Below are positions 7,861-14,978 of a DNA stretch of 17,153 bases, piece after piece. Below the pieces are notes generated by a model. The model had not been told where the DNA came from. It was given only the letters and a program-made list of their open reading frames with translations, and made no database searches. Both the position numbers and the translations under genes were made by a program. Origin of the DNA: Desulfotomaculaceae bacterium (GTDB lineage Bacteria > Bacillota > Desulfotomaculia > Desulfotomaculales > Pelotomaculaceae); contig JAQVLS010000008.1 in the NCBI GenBank assembly GCA_028704035.1, positions 1-17,153 on the forward strand, given 5' to 3'. The first letter of the stretch is position 1. Each line of letters begins with the position of its first letter.

Positions 7861-9009
7861 ATGGGTAGAATTTATTTTGATCACAGCGCCACAACGCCGG
7901 TCCACCCGGATGTTGCTGAAGAGATGCTGCGCTATCTTACCGGCAAATTCGGCAACCCTTCAAGCCTTCATTTCTTTGGCAGGGAGGCTAAAAAGGCTAT
8001 TGAAGAAGCCAGGGAAAAAGTTGCGGAAAATATTGGGGCAAAAAATGAAGAAGTGGTTTTTACCAGCGGCGGCACAGAGGCTGATCATCTGGCTATCAAG
8101 GGAGCAGTGTATGCCAACCGAAAAAAAGGTAATCATATCATTACCTCTGCGGTAGAGCACCATGCAGTGCTTGACACTTGTAAATCACTGGAAAAGGAAG
8201 GTTGCGAGGTAACTGTTTTGCCCGTAGACGGCTACGGTATGGTCAACCCGCAGGAAGTAGCAAACGCAATAAAAGATAACACTATATTCATAACAATAAT
8301 GCATGCTAACAATGAAGTTGGGACGATTCAGCCCATATCTGAAATAGGGAGTATCGCTAGGGAAAAAAATATTCTTTTTCATACTGATGCAGTGCAGAGT
8401 ATGGGTAAAATACCGGTTGACGTAGGTGATCTAAAAGTAGATCTGCTTTCTATATCCGGCCATAAGATTTACGCGCCGAAAGGGATTGGCGCTCTTTATA
8501 TCAGACAGGGCATCAATTGGCGTCCTTATAATTATGGCGGCGGGCAGGAACGTAAACACCGGCCTGGCACTGAAAATGTGCCGGGTATAGTGGCCATGGG
8601 AAAAGCGGTAGAACTTGCCGCAAGTGAGATGGAGAAGGAAAATGCGCGTTTAACTATATTGCGGGATAAACTGATCAAAGGGATTACTGAAAGAATTAGC
8701 CACGTTAGACTTACCGGACACCCAGTCACGCGTTTGCCTAACAACGCAAATTTTGCATTTGAATTTGTAGATGGGAGTGCCATGCTCTTGAACCTTGATA
8801 TGCATGGCGTGGCCGCGTCCAGTGGTTCGGCCTGCACATCCGGTACCGTGAGCGCGTCACATGTGCTCCTGGCCATGGGTATTCCGCATCAGATTGCATA
8901 CGGTTCGCTGCGCCTGACTTTAGGCAGGAGCAACACAGATAAAGATGTGGAAAAATTTCTAGAACTAATGCCCCAGATAATTGAACGTCTGAGGTCAAGG
9001 GTATCTTGA
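7861..9009 (+). CDS. cysteine desulfurase, NifS/IscS type
   Basis: This 382-residue PLP enzyme takes sulfur (or selenium from selenocysteine) as an enzyme-bound persulfide for cofactor assembly. Landmarks are YFDHSATTPVHP at the start, TSGGTEADHLA, H100 in VEHHAVL (cofactor-stacking His), K202 in SGHKIYAPKG (Schiff-base lysine), RHPGTENVPG-like HRPGTENVPG, and C325 in SSGSACTSG (sulfur-carrying Cys of the NifS/IscS group). ATG 7861 has a perfect AGGAGG six bases upstream (7849-7854); an in-frame ATG at 7837 lies ahead of that site and is rejected. No scaffold gene iscU/nifU follows, so the likely role is to feed the molybdenum hydroxylase system rather than general Fe-S assembly. In R. capsulatus a NifS-type desulfurase sulfurates xanthine dehydrogenase cofactor with XdhC. 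Confidence 0.93.
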   Translation: MGRIYFDHSATTPVHPDVAEEMLRYLTGKFGNPSSLHFFGREAKKAIEEAREKVAENIGAKNEEVVFTSGGTEADHLAIKGAVYANRKKGNHIITSAVEHHAVLDTCKSLEKEGCEVTVLPVDGYGMVNPQEVANAIKDNTIFITIMHANNEVGTIQPISEIGSIAREKNILFHTDAVQSMGKIPVDVGDLKVDLLSISGHKIYAPKGIGALYIRQGINWRPYNYGGGQERKHRPGTENVPGIVAMGKAVELAASEMEKENARLTILRDKLIKGITERISHVRLTGHPVTRLPNNANFAFEFVDGSAMLLNLDMHGVAASSGSACTSGTVSASHVLLAMGIPHQIAYGSLRLTLGRSNTDKDVEKFLELMPQIIERLRSRVS

Positions 9010-9132
9010 ATTTTACCAAACCACATATTTTATTTTAGCTTACATTAAAGAGAAGGTGATAGATAATTACCGTTTAGTAAAATCATTGTGTGATATTACC
9101 TAATCATTATTAGCTCTTTTTAATCTATGTGT

Positions 9133-9190
9133 CAAATATATAAGCGGTAGCAATTAATCCTATCGTAAACGCATATTTTACTTTATTGAT
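9133..9190 (+). promoter_or_regulatory. 58-bp upstream element, copy B
   Basis: Second copy of the element at 618-675, matching it at 46 of 58 positions in gapless alignment. It points toward the yqeB-like gene, ending 156 bases before the ATG at 9347. The region 9010-9132 before it has no gene I can support. Confidence 0.6.
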
Positions 9191-9193
9191 GTG

Positions 9194-9217
9194 CTGATGT
9201 TAACATATAAACATCAG
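9194..9217 (+). promoter_or_regulatory. 8-bp hairpin after element copy B
   Basis: CTGATGTT at 9194-9201 pairs with AACATCAG at 9210-9217 around an 8-nt loop. It is AT-rich with no T-tract. It is likely a leader structure; a binding palindrome is also possible. Confidence 0.35.
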
Positions 9218-9346
9218 AAGAAGATATAGCATATATTTATCTGCGAAAATCGCATAGAAATTCGTATAATTAAAAAAATGAGTAGGAATATGTAACAGCC
9301 TGATTCAATGAGGCAGAATACAATACTTTGCATAGTGGTGAAAAAA

Positions 9347-10147
9347 ATGGGTCGACTAGGGATGATAACAGTTGTAAAAGGTGCTGACGATTTGGGTACG
9401 GCAGTAGCGTACCGCCTTTACAAGTGTGGGATGGATGTAATTATGACAGAAACCGCCAGTCCGCTGGTGGTCAGAAGAAAAGTAGCATTTGCTGAGGCGG
9501 TTCAGGACGGTACAGTAATGGTTGAAGGAATTAAAGCCAGCCTGGCCGATTCAATAGAAAATGCCTTGGCCATGTTTGACGAAGGGATCATACCTGTACT
9601 GATAGATCCGGAAGCGAAAGTTGTAGAAGAACTTTATCCGCAGATAGTAGTAGATGCCAGGATGGCCAAACGCAACTTGGGTACGACTATAGAGGACGCT
9701 CCCCTGGTAATCGGGCTGGGGCCTGGTTTTGAGGCCGGGATAGATGTGCACGCGGTTATAGAAACCTGCCGGGGATATCGCTTGGGACGCGTTATATACG
9801 GCGGCGGCGCTATTCCCAACACCGGTGTTCCTGGAGATATAGGCGGTTACACTGTTGAAAGGATGATCAAGTCCCCGCTGGAAGGGGTTGTGGCAAATGT
9901 CCGGTCTATTGGAGAGGCAGTAGAAAAAGGAGATATAGTAGCTACCGTAGGGAACGCCCCGGTTCGGTCCAAGATAACCGGAGTCGTCAGGGGAATGGTC
10001 AGAGAGGGCGTCAATGTGCCCAAAGGAACGAGGATTGCAAACATAGATCCGCGAAAGGATATTGAATGCGATATCATATCTGATAGAGCGCTGTCCATTA
10101 GCGGTGGTGTGCTGGAGGCTGTATTCAACTTCGTCGCAAATTGTTGA
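9347..10147 (+). CDS. yqeB: selenium-dependent molybdenum hydroxylase system protein, YqeB/EF2563 family
   Basis: A 266-residue protein of the EF2563/YqeB family, a marker of selenium-dependent molybdenum hydroxylases. Its biochemical role is not established; it is thought to act in cofactor selenation or maturation. Seen here: an N-terminal nucleotide-binding-like start (VVKGADDLGTAVAYRL), the IVVDARMAKRN segment, APLVIGLGPGFEAG and VIYGGGAIPNTGVPG, then a C-terminal biotinyl/lipoyl-like half (SPLEGVVANVRSIGEAVEKGD, GNAPVRSKITGVVRG). Three in-frame ATGs exist at 9308, 9347 and 9362. I choose 9347, preceded by a GTGGTGA site, since the family normally begins a few residues before the KGADDL motif. 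Copy B of the repeated element lies upstream. mocA follows 152 bases later with a long hairpin between. Confidence 0.88.
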   Translation: MGRLGMITVVKGADDLGTAVAYRLYKCGMDVIMTETASPLVVRRKVAFAEAVQDGTVMVEGIKASLADSIENALAMFDEGIIPVLIDPEAKVVEELYPQIVVDARMAKRNLGTTIEDAPLVIGLGPGFEAGIDVHAVIETCRGYRLGRVIYGGGAIPNTGVPGDIGGYTVERMIKSPLEGVVANVRSIGEAVEKGDIVATVGNAPVRSKITGVVRGMVREGVNVPKGTRIANIDPRKDIECDIISDRALSISGGVLEAVFNFVANC

Positions 10148-10212
10148 CAATAGATTGAACATAAAATTACCTTGTGGGAAGAAAAGAATGTAGTTTGTGA
10201 TGTGGTAAAAAG

Positions 10213-10275
10213 CGTTGCCGGACAAAAATCCTTGTTGGGTTTAATACGGTTGAAAAGGATTTTTGTCCGGCAGTG
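10213..10275 (+). promoter_or_regulatory. long near-perfect hairpin between yqeB and mocA
   Basis: Bases 10216-10233 (TGCCGGACAAAAATCCTT) are the exact reverse complement of 10255-10272, with a 21-nt loop. Two wobble pairs and one further C-G pair extend the stem to 10213/10275. The right arm ends 24 bases before the mocA ATG at 10300. There is no T-tract. Options are an mRNA processing or stability element, an attenuator, or a small palindromic mobile repeat. Confidence 0.65.
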
Positions 10276-10299
10276 AGCAGGGTGGTACTGATAAAAAAT

Positions 10300-10887
10300 A
10301 TGATCTCAGCAATCATTCTGGCCGCAGGTATGTCTACCAGAATGGGTAGGCCCAAACAGCTGCTCAAGGTGGGAAGCAGCACATTAATACGGATTGTAAC
10401 GGAAAATGTACTGATGTCAAATGTTGATGAATTGCTGGTAGTGACAGGATATCAACAAAAGAAAGTTAGTGCCGCGATAAACGATTTGCCTGTGAGGGTG
10501 ATTTTTAATCAGAGATATAAAGATGGTCAAGGCACATCACTGGCCCAGGGTGTGAAATCGATGAGCGAGTGCGCATCTGCTTTCATGGTGTTCATGGTGG
10601 ACCAGCCTCTGATATCCGCTTCATTGATTAATATGATCATAGATGAATTTCTAAATAGGGGTTGCGTAGCCCTTCGGCCGATCTATAACTGTCTTCCCGG
10701 GCATCCAGTGATATTTAGTAGCTCTTTAAGGGAAGAGTTAACAAAGCTGAGTGGTGATGAGGGCGCCCGGCAGGTGCTAAAAAAGCTTGCTGATAGGGTG
10801 GAATATATTGAGGTGCCGAATGAGGCGGTAATATTTGACATTGATACCCCGAAAGATTTTAAAAATCTTGCGAACAAGCTGGACTAG
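10300..10887 (+). CDS. mocA: molybdenum cofactor cytidylyltransferase (MocA-like)
   Basis: A 195-residue nucleotidyltransferase of the MobA/MocA fold that would transfer CMP to molybdopterin, making the dinucleotide cofactor used by this hydroxylase family. The nucleotide-binding motif LAAGMSTRMGRPKQLL occupies residues 7-22. It is followed by VDQP (metal/nucleotide site), GHPVIF, the GDEGARQVL segment and DIDTPKDF near the C-terminus, all at the spacing expected for MocA. ATG 10300 gives the usual MISAIILAAG start. The frame stays open upstream to a GTG at 10273 but that lies in the stem of the preceding hairpin, so it is rejected. The nearest purine-rich site (AGGGTGG at 10278-10284) is rather far from the ATG. 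Specificity for CTP rather than GTP is inferred from family resemblance and context. Confidence 0.88.
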   Translation: MISAIILAAGMSTRMGRPKQLLKVGSSTLIRIVTENVLMSNVDELLVVTGYQQKKVSAAINDLPVRVIFNQRYKDGQGTSLAQGVKSMSECASAFMVFMVDQPLISASLINMIIDEFLNRGCVALRPIYNCLPGHPVIFSSSLREELTKLSGDEGARQVLKKLADRVEYIEVPNEAVIFDIDTPKDFKNLANKLD

Positions 10888-10927
10888 AAAATTAATTTGC
10901 TATTATTATACGACCCCCAACTACGTA

Positions 10928-11017
10928 TACTCTCTCTCTCCAGCCTTTGACATGGATAAAACAAGAAATATGTTGTTTTTCGGCCAATGAGCCATTCATG
11001 TCAAAGACTACTTTTTT
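10928..11017 (+). terminator. branched stem with T-tract, unit 1
   Basis: CTTTGACATG (10945-10954) pairs exactly with CATGTCAAAG (10997-11006), enclosing two small hairpins (10958-10964 with 10973-10979; 10982-10984 with 10991-10993). A T6 run at 11012-11017 follows. It lies about 40 bases after mocA and probably ends that transcript. It is homologous to unit 2. Confidence 0.5.
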
Positions 11018-11092
11018 AAATTAATGCGATATGCATTTGCAATATAAGAAAATTACAAATAATTTAATATATAAAGTTTAGACTGTTAAATG

Positions 11093-11174
11093 TACTCTAC
11101 CTCTCTAACCTTTGATATGAGCACCTCCGCTTAATGTATAGATAAGCAAATGTCCATGTCAAGGGGTTTTTTTT
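11093..11174 (+). terminator. stem with T-tract, unit 2
   Basis: CCTTTGATATG (11109-11119) pairs with CATGTCAAGG (11155-11164) with one bulge and one U-G wobble, enclosing GCTTA/TAAGC (11129-11133, 11143-11147). GG then T8 (11167-11174) follow. Its first 27 bases match unit 1 (10928-10954) at 22 positions. Together they fill the gap between convergent mocA and azlD. Confidence 0.5.
11135..11162 (-). promoter_or_regulatory. possible minus-strand sigma-A promoter
   Basis: On the minus strand TTGACA (11162-11157), a 16-nt spacer and TATACA (11140-11135) make a good vegetative promoter, followed by GGAGGTG. No open reading frame longer than a dozen codons follows, and the sequence overlaps terminator unit 2, so it may be fortuitous. 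Confidence 0.25.
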
Positions 11175-11203
11175 GCGCTGTAGCAGGTATCCCCCCCGGG
11201 CCC

Positions 11204-11530
11204 TTAAAAGATAAAATTATACAAAAGGGCCATGGTTACTATGCCTGGTAACAAACTGTAGAGAAAGTTTCTGGTCTTAATGGCGACAAGCAGGGTGGGT
11301 ATAAAGTCCCAGATAAAACTGTTATTAATGCTGATGTCAATAAAACCATCAGGCGCTGCTACACTCAAAGCTGTTAAACCGCTTAAAACAGCCGGTGCTA
11401 CAAAGGATAACCACCTTTTTAGCGGTGCCGGAAATTCATAGCGGGATAGCAACGCTACCGGCAGTATGCGCGGCAGGATGGATACTATAGAAACGCCAAT
11501 AATTATAATCCAAATATTAGTGCTGTTCAT
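11204..11530 (-). CDS. azlD: branched-chain amino acid export subunit AzlD
   Basis: A 108-residue small membrane protein with about four hydrophobic helices, matching the AzlD half of the AzlCD (LIV-E) branched-chain amino acid exporter. The conserved RILPVALLSR segment early on, the FVAPAVLSGLTAL helix and the VAIKTRNFLYSLLPGIV stretch are typical. Its ATG overlaps the end of azlC by 14 bases, so translation is coupled. The stop is followed by a GC-rich run on the minus strand and then the convergent terminator region. Known family function is export of leucine, isoleucine, valine and analogues; nothing here ties it to the molybdenum genes. Confidence 0.88.
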   Translation of the reverse strand: MNSTNIWIIIIGVSIVSILPRILPVALLSRYEFPAPLKRWLSFVAPAVLSGLTALSVAAPDGFIDISINNSFIWDFIPTLLVAIKTRNFLYSLLPGIVTMALLYNFIF

Positions 11531-12209
11531 TGATTAACATCCCCAAACTGGCTGCAATAATTGTGGCAATTATAATATTAAACAAATTTCCCATAGTAGA
11601 CGGCACAAGGTAACCAATTAACAAACACAGAAATGCTGCAGATATGGCTACAAAAACGTCTGCTTTGCGTTTCGTCATGAAGACCAATAAACAAATAAAC
11701 ATTGCAGGCAAAGTAAAGTTCAGGCCCAGGCGGTCTGAATTAGTGATATAAGTCCCCAGTGCGGCTCCCAGCAGTGTACTGGCAATCCAGCCTATATGTG
11801 AGCTTAGATTAAGGCCGGCAATATAAGAGGCGGTAGGTGAATGACTTTGATAGCGGTTCATCGATACTGCATAGGTTTCATCTGTTAATCCATAAGATAA
11901 AAGGCTGCCAATGGCAGTTGGCACTTGCCCCTTCAGATAGGGCACCAGGGATGTGGAAAATAACAAGTACCTTAAATTCACTAAAACATTGGCCAGGATA
12001 ATGGTAAATACAGCTCCGCCCGCCTGCATAATACCAAGGGCTATATATTGTCCCGCGCCTGTAAAACATAGGACTGACATCATCGTAGCCTGAATGGTCG
12101 ACATGCCTGCCTCATTTGCCAGCACTCCGAAGGCAAATCCCAAAGGTAAATAACCCAAAACTATTGGTATTGAATCATTTATTCCTTGCCTTAATTCCTG
12201 CTTATGCAT
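11517..12209 (-). CDS. azlC: branched-chain amino acid exporter large subunit AzlC
   Basis: A 230-residue integral membrane protein, the main subunit of the AzlCD exporter. Family landmarks are GYLPLGFAFGVLANEAG at the N-terminus, the FTGAGQYIAL segment, NLRYLLFSTSLVPYL, the GLTDETYAV motif and a C-terminal hydrophobic tail. The start at 12209 (MHKQELRQGIND) is chosen because a GGAG lies six bases upstream and it gives the usual family length. The open frame runs upstream to 12332, but that part spans a terminator-like hairpin and has no homology I recognise. It is cotranscribed with azlD, which overlaps its end. Confidence 0.9.
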   Translation of the reverse strand: MHKQELRQGINDSIPIVLGYLPLGFAFGVLANEAGMSTIQATMMSVLCFTGAGQYIALGIMQAGGAVFTIILANVLVNLRYLLFSTSLVPYLKGQVPTAIGSLLSYGLTDETYAVSMNRYQSHSPTASYIAGLNLSSHIGWIASTLLGAALGTYITNSDRLGLNFTLPAMFICLLVFMTKRKADVFVAISAAFLCLLIGYLVPSTMGNLFNIIIATIIAASLGMLINEQH

Positions 12210-12246
12210 ATGCATCTCCAATTTTGAAATATTGTTTGCAGGGAAA

Positions 12247-12288
12247 TAATAAAAAAGAAAAAGAGGGTTATCTAAAAGATACCCCCTC
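12247..12288 (-). terminator. intrinsic terminator upstream of azlC
   Basis: On the minus strand the stem formed by 12284-12288/12263-12267 (GAGGG with CCCTC) and AGAT/ATCT inside is followed by a T-rich run (complement of 12247-12262). It lies about 40 bases before the azlC start. It may end transcription of the 118-residue protein gene or act as an attenuator in the azlC leader. Confidence 0.6.
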
Positions 12289-12357
12289 CCAGTCAGGGCC
12301 CCGTTAGGAGCTCCATTTTTGCTCTCCGGCACGGCTATGTCCTCCAGATTTTTGCTT

Positions 12358-12946
12358 TAGGGACGTTTCTAGGTAATTTTGCCATACTATTGCCTAATTA
12401 TTGTTAAGGGAACACCCTCTTAGCAAACTAGTTCTCCCGACCCTCAAAATGTACAAAAGTGTCTCACCAAGGTGAGGGGCTATCCCATAACCTTTTAATA
12501 ATCGGTTCTGCTCTCTATATCTTTTCTCAGTTTATCCCCTTCTGCGCGACCTTTCTTGTATTCCTTTTTTTCACTGCCGGGCAGATCAAAGGGCTTGTAT
12601 TTGCCGTTGTAATCCCTGTCGTCCGGATCTATCACTGAATCTGCAATGCCTCTTCTGGTTCCTTCACCAAGACCTCTAGCCGCAACATCTTTCTTCAGCG
12701 CGTCCCCTTCTTCGCGACCTTTTTTGTATGAGTTTACCGCAAGATCATTATGGGACAGATCGAATGGTAAAAACATCCCGTCGTAATCCTTGCCAGGTTC
12801 ATACAACGAATCATAAACGCCTCTTTTATATGACTTTACATCAATTGCCATTTTTAAATCTCACCCTCCAATTTAATTTTTTACTTAAACGACATAACAG
12901 TGCCTAAGTATTATTTACTATAATTAAACATCAAAAAACGTCCCTA
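12358..12946. repeat. 11-bp inverted repeat flanking the 118-residue protein gene
   Basis: TAGGGACGTTT at 12358-12368 is repeated inverted as AAACGTCCCTA at 12936-12946, bracketing one gene with about 570 bases between. It resembles ends of a small mobile element, but a match this short can arise by chance. Confidence 0.3.
12495..12851 (-). CDS. 118-residue protein with two internal repeats, unknown function
   Basis: An unrecognised, highly charged, soluble-looking protein built of two similar units, residues 8-59 and 65-115. Each unit shows (Y/T)(K/R)RG..DS...P...DY(D/N)G...PFDL, then YKKGR.EGD.L(K/R)KD(V/I). It has no signal peptide, membrane segment or cysteine. The start ATG 12851 has a strong GGAGGGTGA site upstream on the minus strand, supporting a real gene. 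Copy C of the 58-bp element that also precedes the hydroxylase operon and yqeB ends 152 bases before this start in the same orientation, suggesting shared regulation. A terminator-like hairpin lies downstream. The 11-bp inverted repeats on either side leave open that it came in on a small element. Confidence 0.75.
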   Translation of the reverse strand: MAIDVKSYKRGVYDSLYEPGKDYDGMFLPFDLSHNDLAVNSYKKGREEGDALKKDVAARGLGEGTRRGIADSVIDPDDRDYNGKYKPFDLPGSEKKEYKKGRAEGDKLRKDIESRTDY

Positions 12947-13003
12947 CAATATATCCAACTTGTATGGCTTCACTTCCTTTTTGTTTAATCTTAGCATTCG
13001 CCA

Positions 13004-13061
13004 ATGTTTATTGTAAAATATGATTATACGATTGGATTGATTGCTATTGCCTATTAATTTA
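13004..13061 (-). promoter_or_regulatory. 58-bp upstream element, copy C
   Basis: Third copy of the element, on the minus strand. In its first 49 bases it matches copies A and B at about 38 positions each; the last 9 bases diverge. The blocks AATCAATCC, ATCG and CATATTTTAC are kept. It points toward the 118-residue protein gene (start 12851), and its 152-base distance is almost the same as that of copy B to yqeB (156). Confidence 0.55.
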
Positions 13062-13063
13062 TT

Positions 13064-13198
13064 TTAAGCTGTAGCAGGATTTAATAATTTCAAAAACCAG
13101 AAAAGGCAAAGTGTCTGAGTGATATACTTCCCAGGCTCCGCTGTCATCAGGTGGTTCAGCAGCTTATCGGGCACCGTTAGTTTTGCAGCAAATACACA
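13064..13198 (-). pseudogene. possible gene fragment, unidentified
   Basis: On the minus strand a short open stretch without a start codon reads AAKLTVPDKLLNHLMTAEPG and then KYITQTLCLFWFLKLL, ending at TAA just before element copy C. Composition looks protein-like, and broken insertion sequence genes lie nearby, so it may be the tail of a decayed gene. I cannot name it. The stretch 13199-13429 shows nothing else I can support. Confidence 0.25.
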
Positions 13199-13429
13199 TC
13201 ATTATTATTTCTCTCAATGTATTTTTTAACCACGGTTGTAACATTTATAAATTAATATTTAGATGCCACTTCAAGAATAATACTAATTGTTCAGACAGCT
13301 TATTGCTAAAATTTGTGTCGGAATTGATCATAGATAATTGCAAGAAGGCGTGATAACATCATTGGTGTTCAGTTATGCCCTAAATACACCATCATCATCC
13401 AGGTTTGGCACCTTTGCCCTAGGAAACAA

Positions 13430-13614
13430 GTGACGGATATTGTTAAAGAGACCTTCCTATTGGTAGGGGTGTTTAATAAGGAAACCAAGAAGTATCACAT
13501 CTACCTTACCAACATCAGCCCGGAACAGCTTGCGGCAGAAGAAGTGGCGCTCCTTTACAGGGCACGCTGGGTGTGGAACTGCTTTTCAAGGAACCGAAGA
13601 GGGAAGGAGTGTAA
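13430..13614 (+). pseudogene. IS4-family transposase C-terminal remnant
   Basis: Reads HIYLTNISPEQLAAEEVALL then YRARW, the YREK-region signature of IS4-type DDE transposases (YLTNI..E.....I..LYRARW..E..FK). After RARW a frameshift is needed: the frame starting at 13573 gives VELLFKEPKREGV and stops at 13612-13614. The upstream two thirds of the gene are missing. It is non-functional and lies directly against the MFS gene. Confidence 0.7.
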
Positions 13615-13652
13615 TAGATATTAGTAGTCATGCGATAAAAGCTGGGCCAAAG

Positions 13653-14846
13653 TTGTGGGGACGAGATTTTATACTAATATTTTTTTCCACAATCGTAACA
13701 TTTTTTGGTTTCCATAGCTTATTGACAACATTATCCATCTATATCAAAGATCTGCCGGGCGGTTCAACAGGCATAGCCGGGCTGGGCGTGGCCGCTGTTA
13801 CTGTCTCTGCGGTCATAATACGCCCGATAACTGGAGTTGTTTTAGACCGGTATGGTAGAAAAACGGTTTTAATTCTGGGATTAATTCTATTCCTGATCCC
13901 CTGCGTGTTCTTTAATTTTATGCTGCCGATCATACCGCTTCTTTTATTTAGATTCGTGCAGGGGCTTGGTTGGGGAATCACCAACACATCGCAGGGAACG
14001 ATAGCGTCAGACGTTATACCCCCTAACAGACTGGGGGAAGGGATGGGTTACTTTACCATGGCGAACGGAATTTCGTATGCTATTTCGCCGGTAATCGCGC
14101 TTTGGTTGGTGTACCAATATTCTTTTGAATCCTTGTTCATTGTCTGTACTATAACGACCGTAGTAGCTTTGGTAGCGGCATTGATGGTCCGGTGTCCCAA
14201 ACATGAAGCTGCGCCTTCGACGGCAAAACCGATTTTTTTTGAAAAGAAAACCTTCCGTCCTTCTGGGGTGATGCTTTTGGTAACTATCACCTTTGGCGCT
14301 GTGCTTTCATTTCTCGCCTTGTACGTTGCCGAACAAGGGTTGCCGAACGCGGGACTTTATTTTACCATGATGGCTATTGCCATTGTAGTTTCCAGACCTA
14401 TAGCGGGAGTCATAGTGGATCAAAAGGGACGAATCGGATGTGATATACTTGTTGTTTTTGGGATCGCCACTGTATTAGTATCGACGATTTTTCTTGGCTC
14501 GTTGTCAACAATATGGACCTTGGCGCTTGCCGGTTTGTTTTTCGGTCTGGGGTTCGGCGTGCTACAACCAACTTTAATGACTATATGTATTAAAAGCGTA
14601 GCTGATAAAAAAGGAGCGGCTAACGCCGCCTTTATGACCGCGTTCGACATAGGGGTTGCTTCGGGTTCCATAGTGGGGGGAATAGTTGCCGAGTATTTCG
14701 GTTACTCAATGATGTTCTATCTAACTGCAATACCGCCCGCATTGGCATTGTTCGTAAATTTCATTAACAGGGGAAACAGCTATGATGAAATATTTCTCGC
14801 AAAAGAGGCTCCGGTTAAAGATCCAGTAGCGTACGAGGCAACTTAA
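13653..14846 (+). CDS. MFS transporter
   Basis: A major facilitator superfamily permease of about 397 residues with roughly 12 hydrophobic helices. The cytoplasmic loop 2-3 signature is present as GVVLDRYGRKTVL, with a weaker second-half echo GVIVDQKGRIG. It also has RFVQGLGWGITNT and GLGFGVLQPTLM, typical of drug or metabolite efflux members; the substrate is unknown. The start is uncertain. The frame is open to an ATG at 13530, but that part is the IS4 remnant read in a shifted frame. The AAGGAG at 13604-13609 is followed in frame only by ATA and ATT, and the first in-frame accepted start after it is TTG 13653, which gives normal family length. The original 5' end may have been replaced by the insertion sequence. 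Confidence 0.85.
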   Translation: MWGRDFILIFFSTIVTFFGFHSLLTTLSIYIKDLPGGSTGIAGLGVAAVTVSAVIIRPITGVVLDRYGRKTVLILGLILFLIPCVFFNFMLPIIPLLLFRFVQGLGWGITNTSQGTIASDVIPPNRLGEGMGYFTMANGISYAISPVIALWLVYQYSFESLFIVCTITTVVALVAALMVRCPKHEAAPSTAKPIFFEKKTFRPSGVMLLVTITFGAVLSFLALYVAEQGLPNAGLYFTMMAIAIVVSRPIAGVIVDQKGRIGCDILVVFGIATVLVSTIFLGSLSTIWTLALAGLFFGLGFGVLQPTLMTICIKSVADKKGAANAAFMTAFDIGVASGSIVGGIVAEYFGYSMMFYLTAIPPALALFVNFINRGNSYDEIFLAKEAPVKDPVAYEAT

Positions 14847-14978
14847 AATATCTCTTAACCCGGTAATTTAACTGGTAAGCCGGCAAGATTACTTGATGTG
14901 AACTTGTAAGATAATAATACACAAAATGAATTGCATTTATCATGAAATATAACTAGTCTTGCAAAGGATGATTTTTCT

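Noticed and set aside
7712..8155. 147-residue open frame overlapping the desulfurase start
   Set aside because: It lies in another frame of the RNA candidate and the desulfurase, whose motifs and AGGAGG site are unambiguous.
9551..10225. 224-residue minus-strand open frame
   Set aside because: It is antisense to the well-supported yqeB-like gene, with no recognisable domain.
10276..10290. T-box-like string AGGGTGGTACTG before mocA
   Set aside because: It lacks the ACCGCG continuation and no T-box specifier stem is visible; it probably matches by chance.
11174..13078. Shared string GCTGTAGCAGG near 11175 and 13068
   Set aside because: An 11-base match without extension is expected by chance several times in a window of this size.
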